Shown: in pieces, positions 13,019 through 13,108 of the stretch
Numbering within the stretch: the first letter of the stretch is position 1
Layout of the letters: every line of letters starts with the position of its first letter
Assembly (NCBI GenBank): GCA_016929795.1
Contig: JAFGIA010000224.1
Span: forward strand, 1-13,108
Direction of reading: 5' to 3'
Source: Anaerolineae bacterium
Lineage (GTDB): Bacteria > Chloroflexota > Anaerolineae > JAAYZQ01
Length of the DNA: 13,108 bases
Notes under the pieces: model-generated
What the model saw: only the letters and a program-made list of their open reading frames with translations
Told to the model about the DNA's origin: nothing
Database searches by the model: none
Made by a program: the position numbers and the translations under genes

Positions 13019-13108
13019 GCGTCCTTGAGCGAGTTTAGGCCGTGTCCTGCTGCCTACCATGTCCTGCCGAAACCAGATTGCACTCTTGTTAACTGACTGC
13101 GCTGCTTC

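Overview
This window is bacterial DNA of high GC content with compact, mostly co-directional genes. The gene families seen are a DUF1998 helicase, double zinc ribbons fused to FHA, an aldo/keto reductase with a ferredoxin-like tail, and a DUF3368/UPF0175 toxin-antitoxin pair. Together they suggest Chloroflexota (Anaerolineae/Caldilineae-like), but no rRNA or housekeeping marker is present, so this placement is only an inference.

Layout. (1) 1-1674 (+): the 3' part of a DEAD/DEAH-box helicase of the DUF1998 (MrfA/YprA-like) type, with an HNH nuclease-like module inserted before the DUF1998 region. (2) 1794-2534 (-): a family 2 glycosyltransferase converging on it. (3) 2812-10803 (+): six tightly spaced genes behind one good promoter. 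They encode a lipoprotein-like membrane protein with three ~160-residue extracytoplasmic repeats and a cytoplasmic double zinc ribbon plus FHA-like domain, a zinc-ribbon protein with two membrane segments, a 914-residue HerA/FtsK-superfamily ATPase, a 57-residue small protein, a long acidic protein ending in a C39/papain-like cysteine peptidase domain, and an unrecognised 178-residue protein whose start overlaps the peptidase gene. (4) 10873-12027 (+): an aldo/keto reductase with two C-terminal [4Fe-4S] motifs, followed by a strong hairpin. (5) 12146-12947 (-): a UPF0175-type antitoxin and a DUF3368 PIN-type toxin with overlapping genes and a clear promoter. The last ~90 bases (13019-13108) hold nothing recognisable.

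The six-gene operon is the part most likely to be an undescribed system. Its spacing (24, 15, 33, 5 and -17 bases) suggests joint expression. It combines a membrane-spanning sensor or scaffold, a second small membrane protein, a pumping-type ATPase and a soluble cysteine peptidase with a coupled partner. The FHA domain has lost the residues that normally bind phosphothreonine, as in the structural FHA domains of type III (YscD/PrgH) and type VII (EssC) secretion. A membrane-bound translocation or export apparatus with a peptidase effector or processing enzyme is therefore one reasonable reading; an anti-phage or stress-response complex is the alternative. Neither is proven by the sequence.
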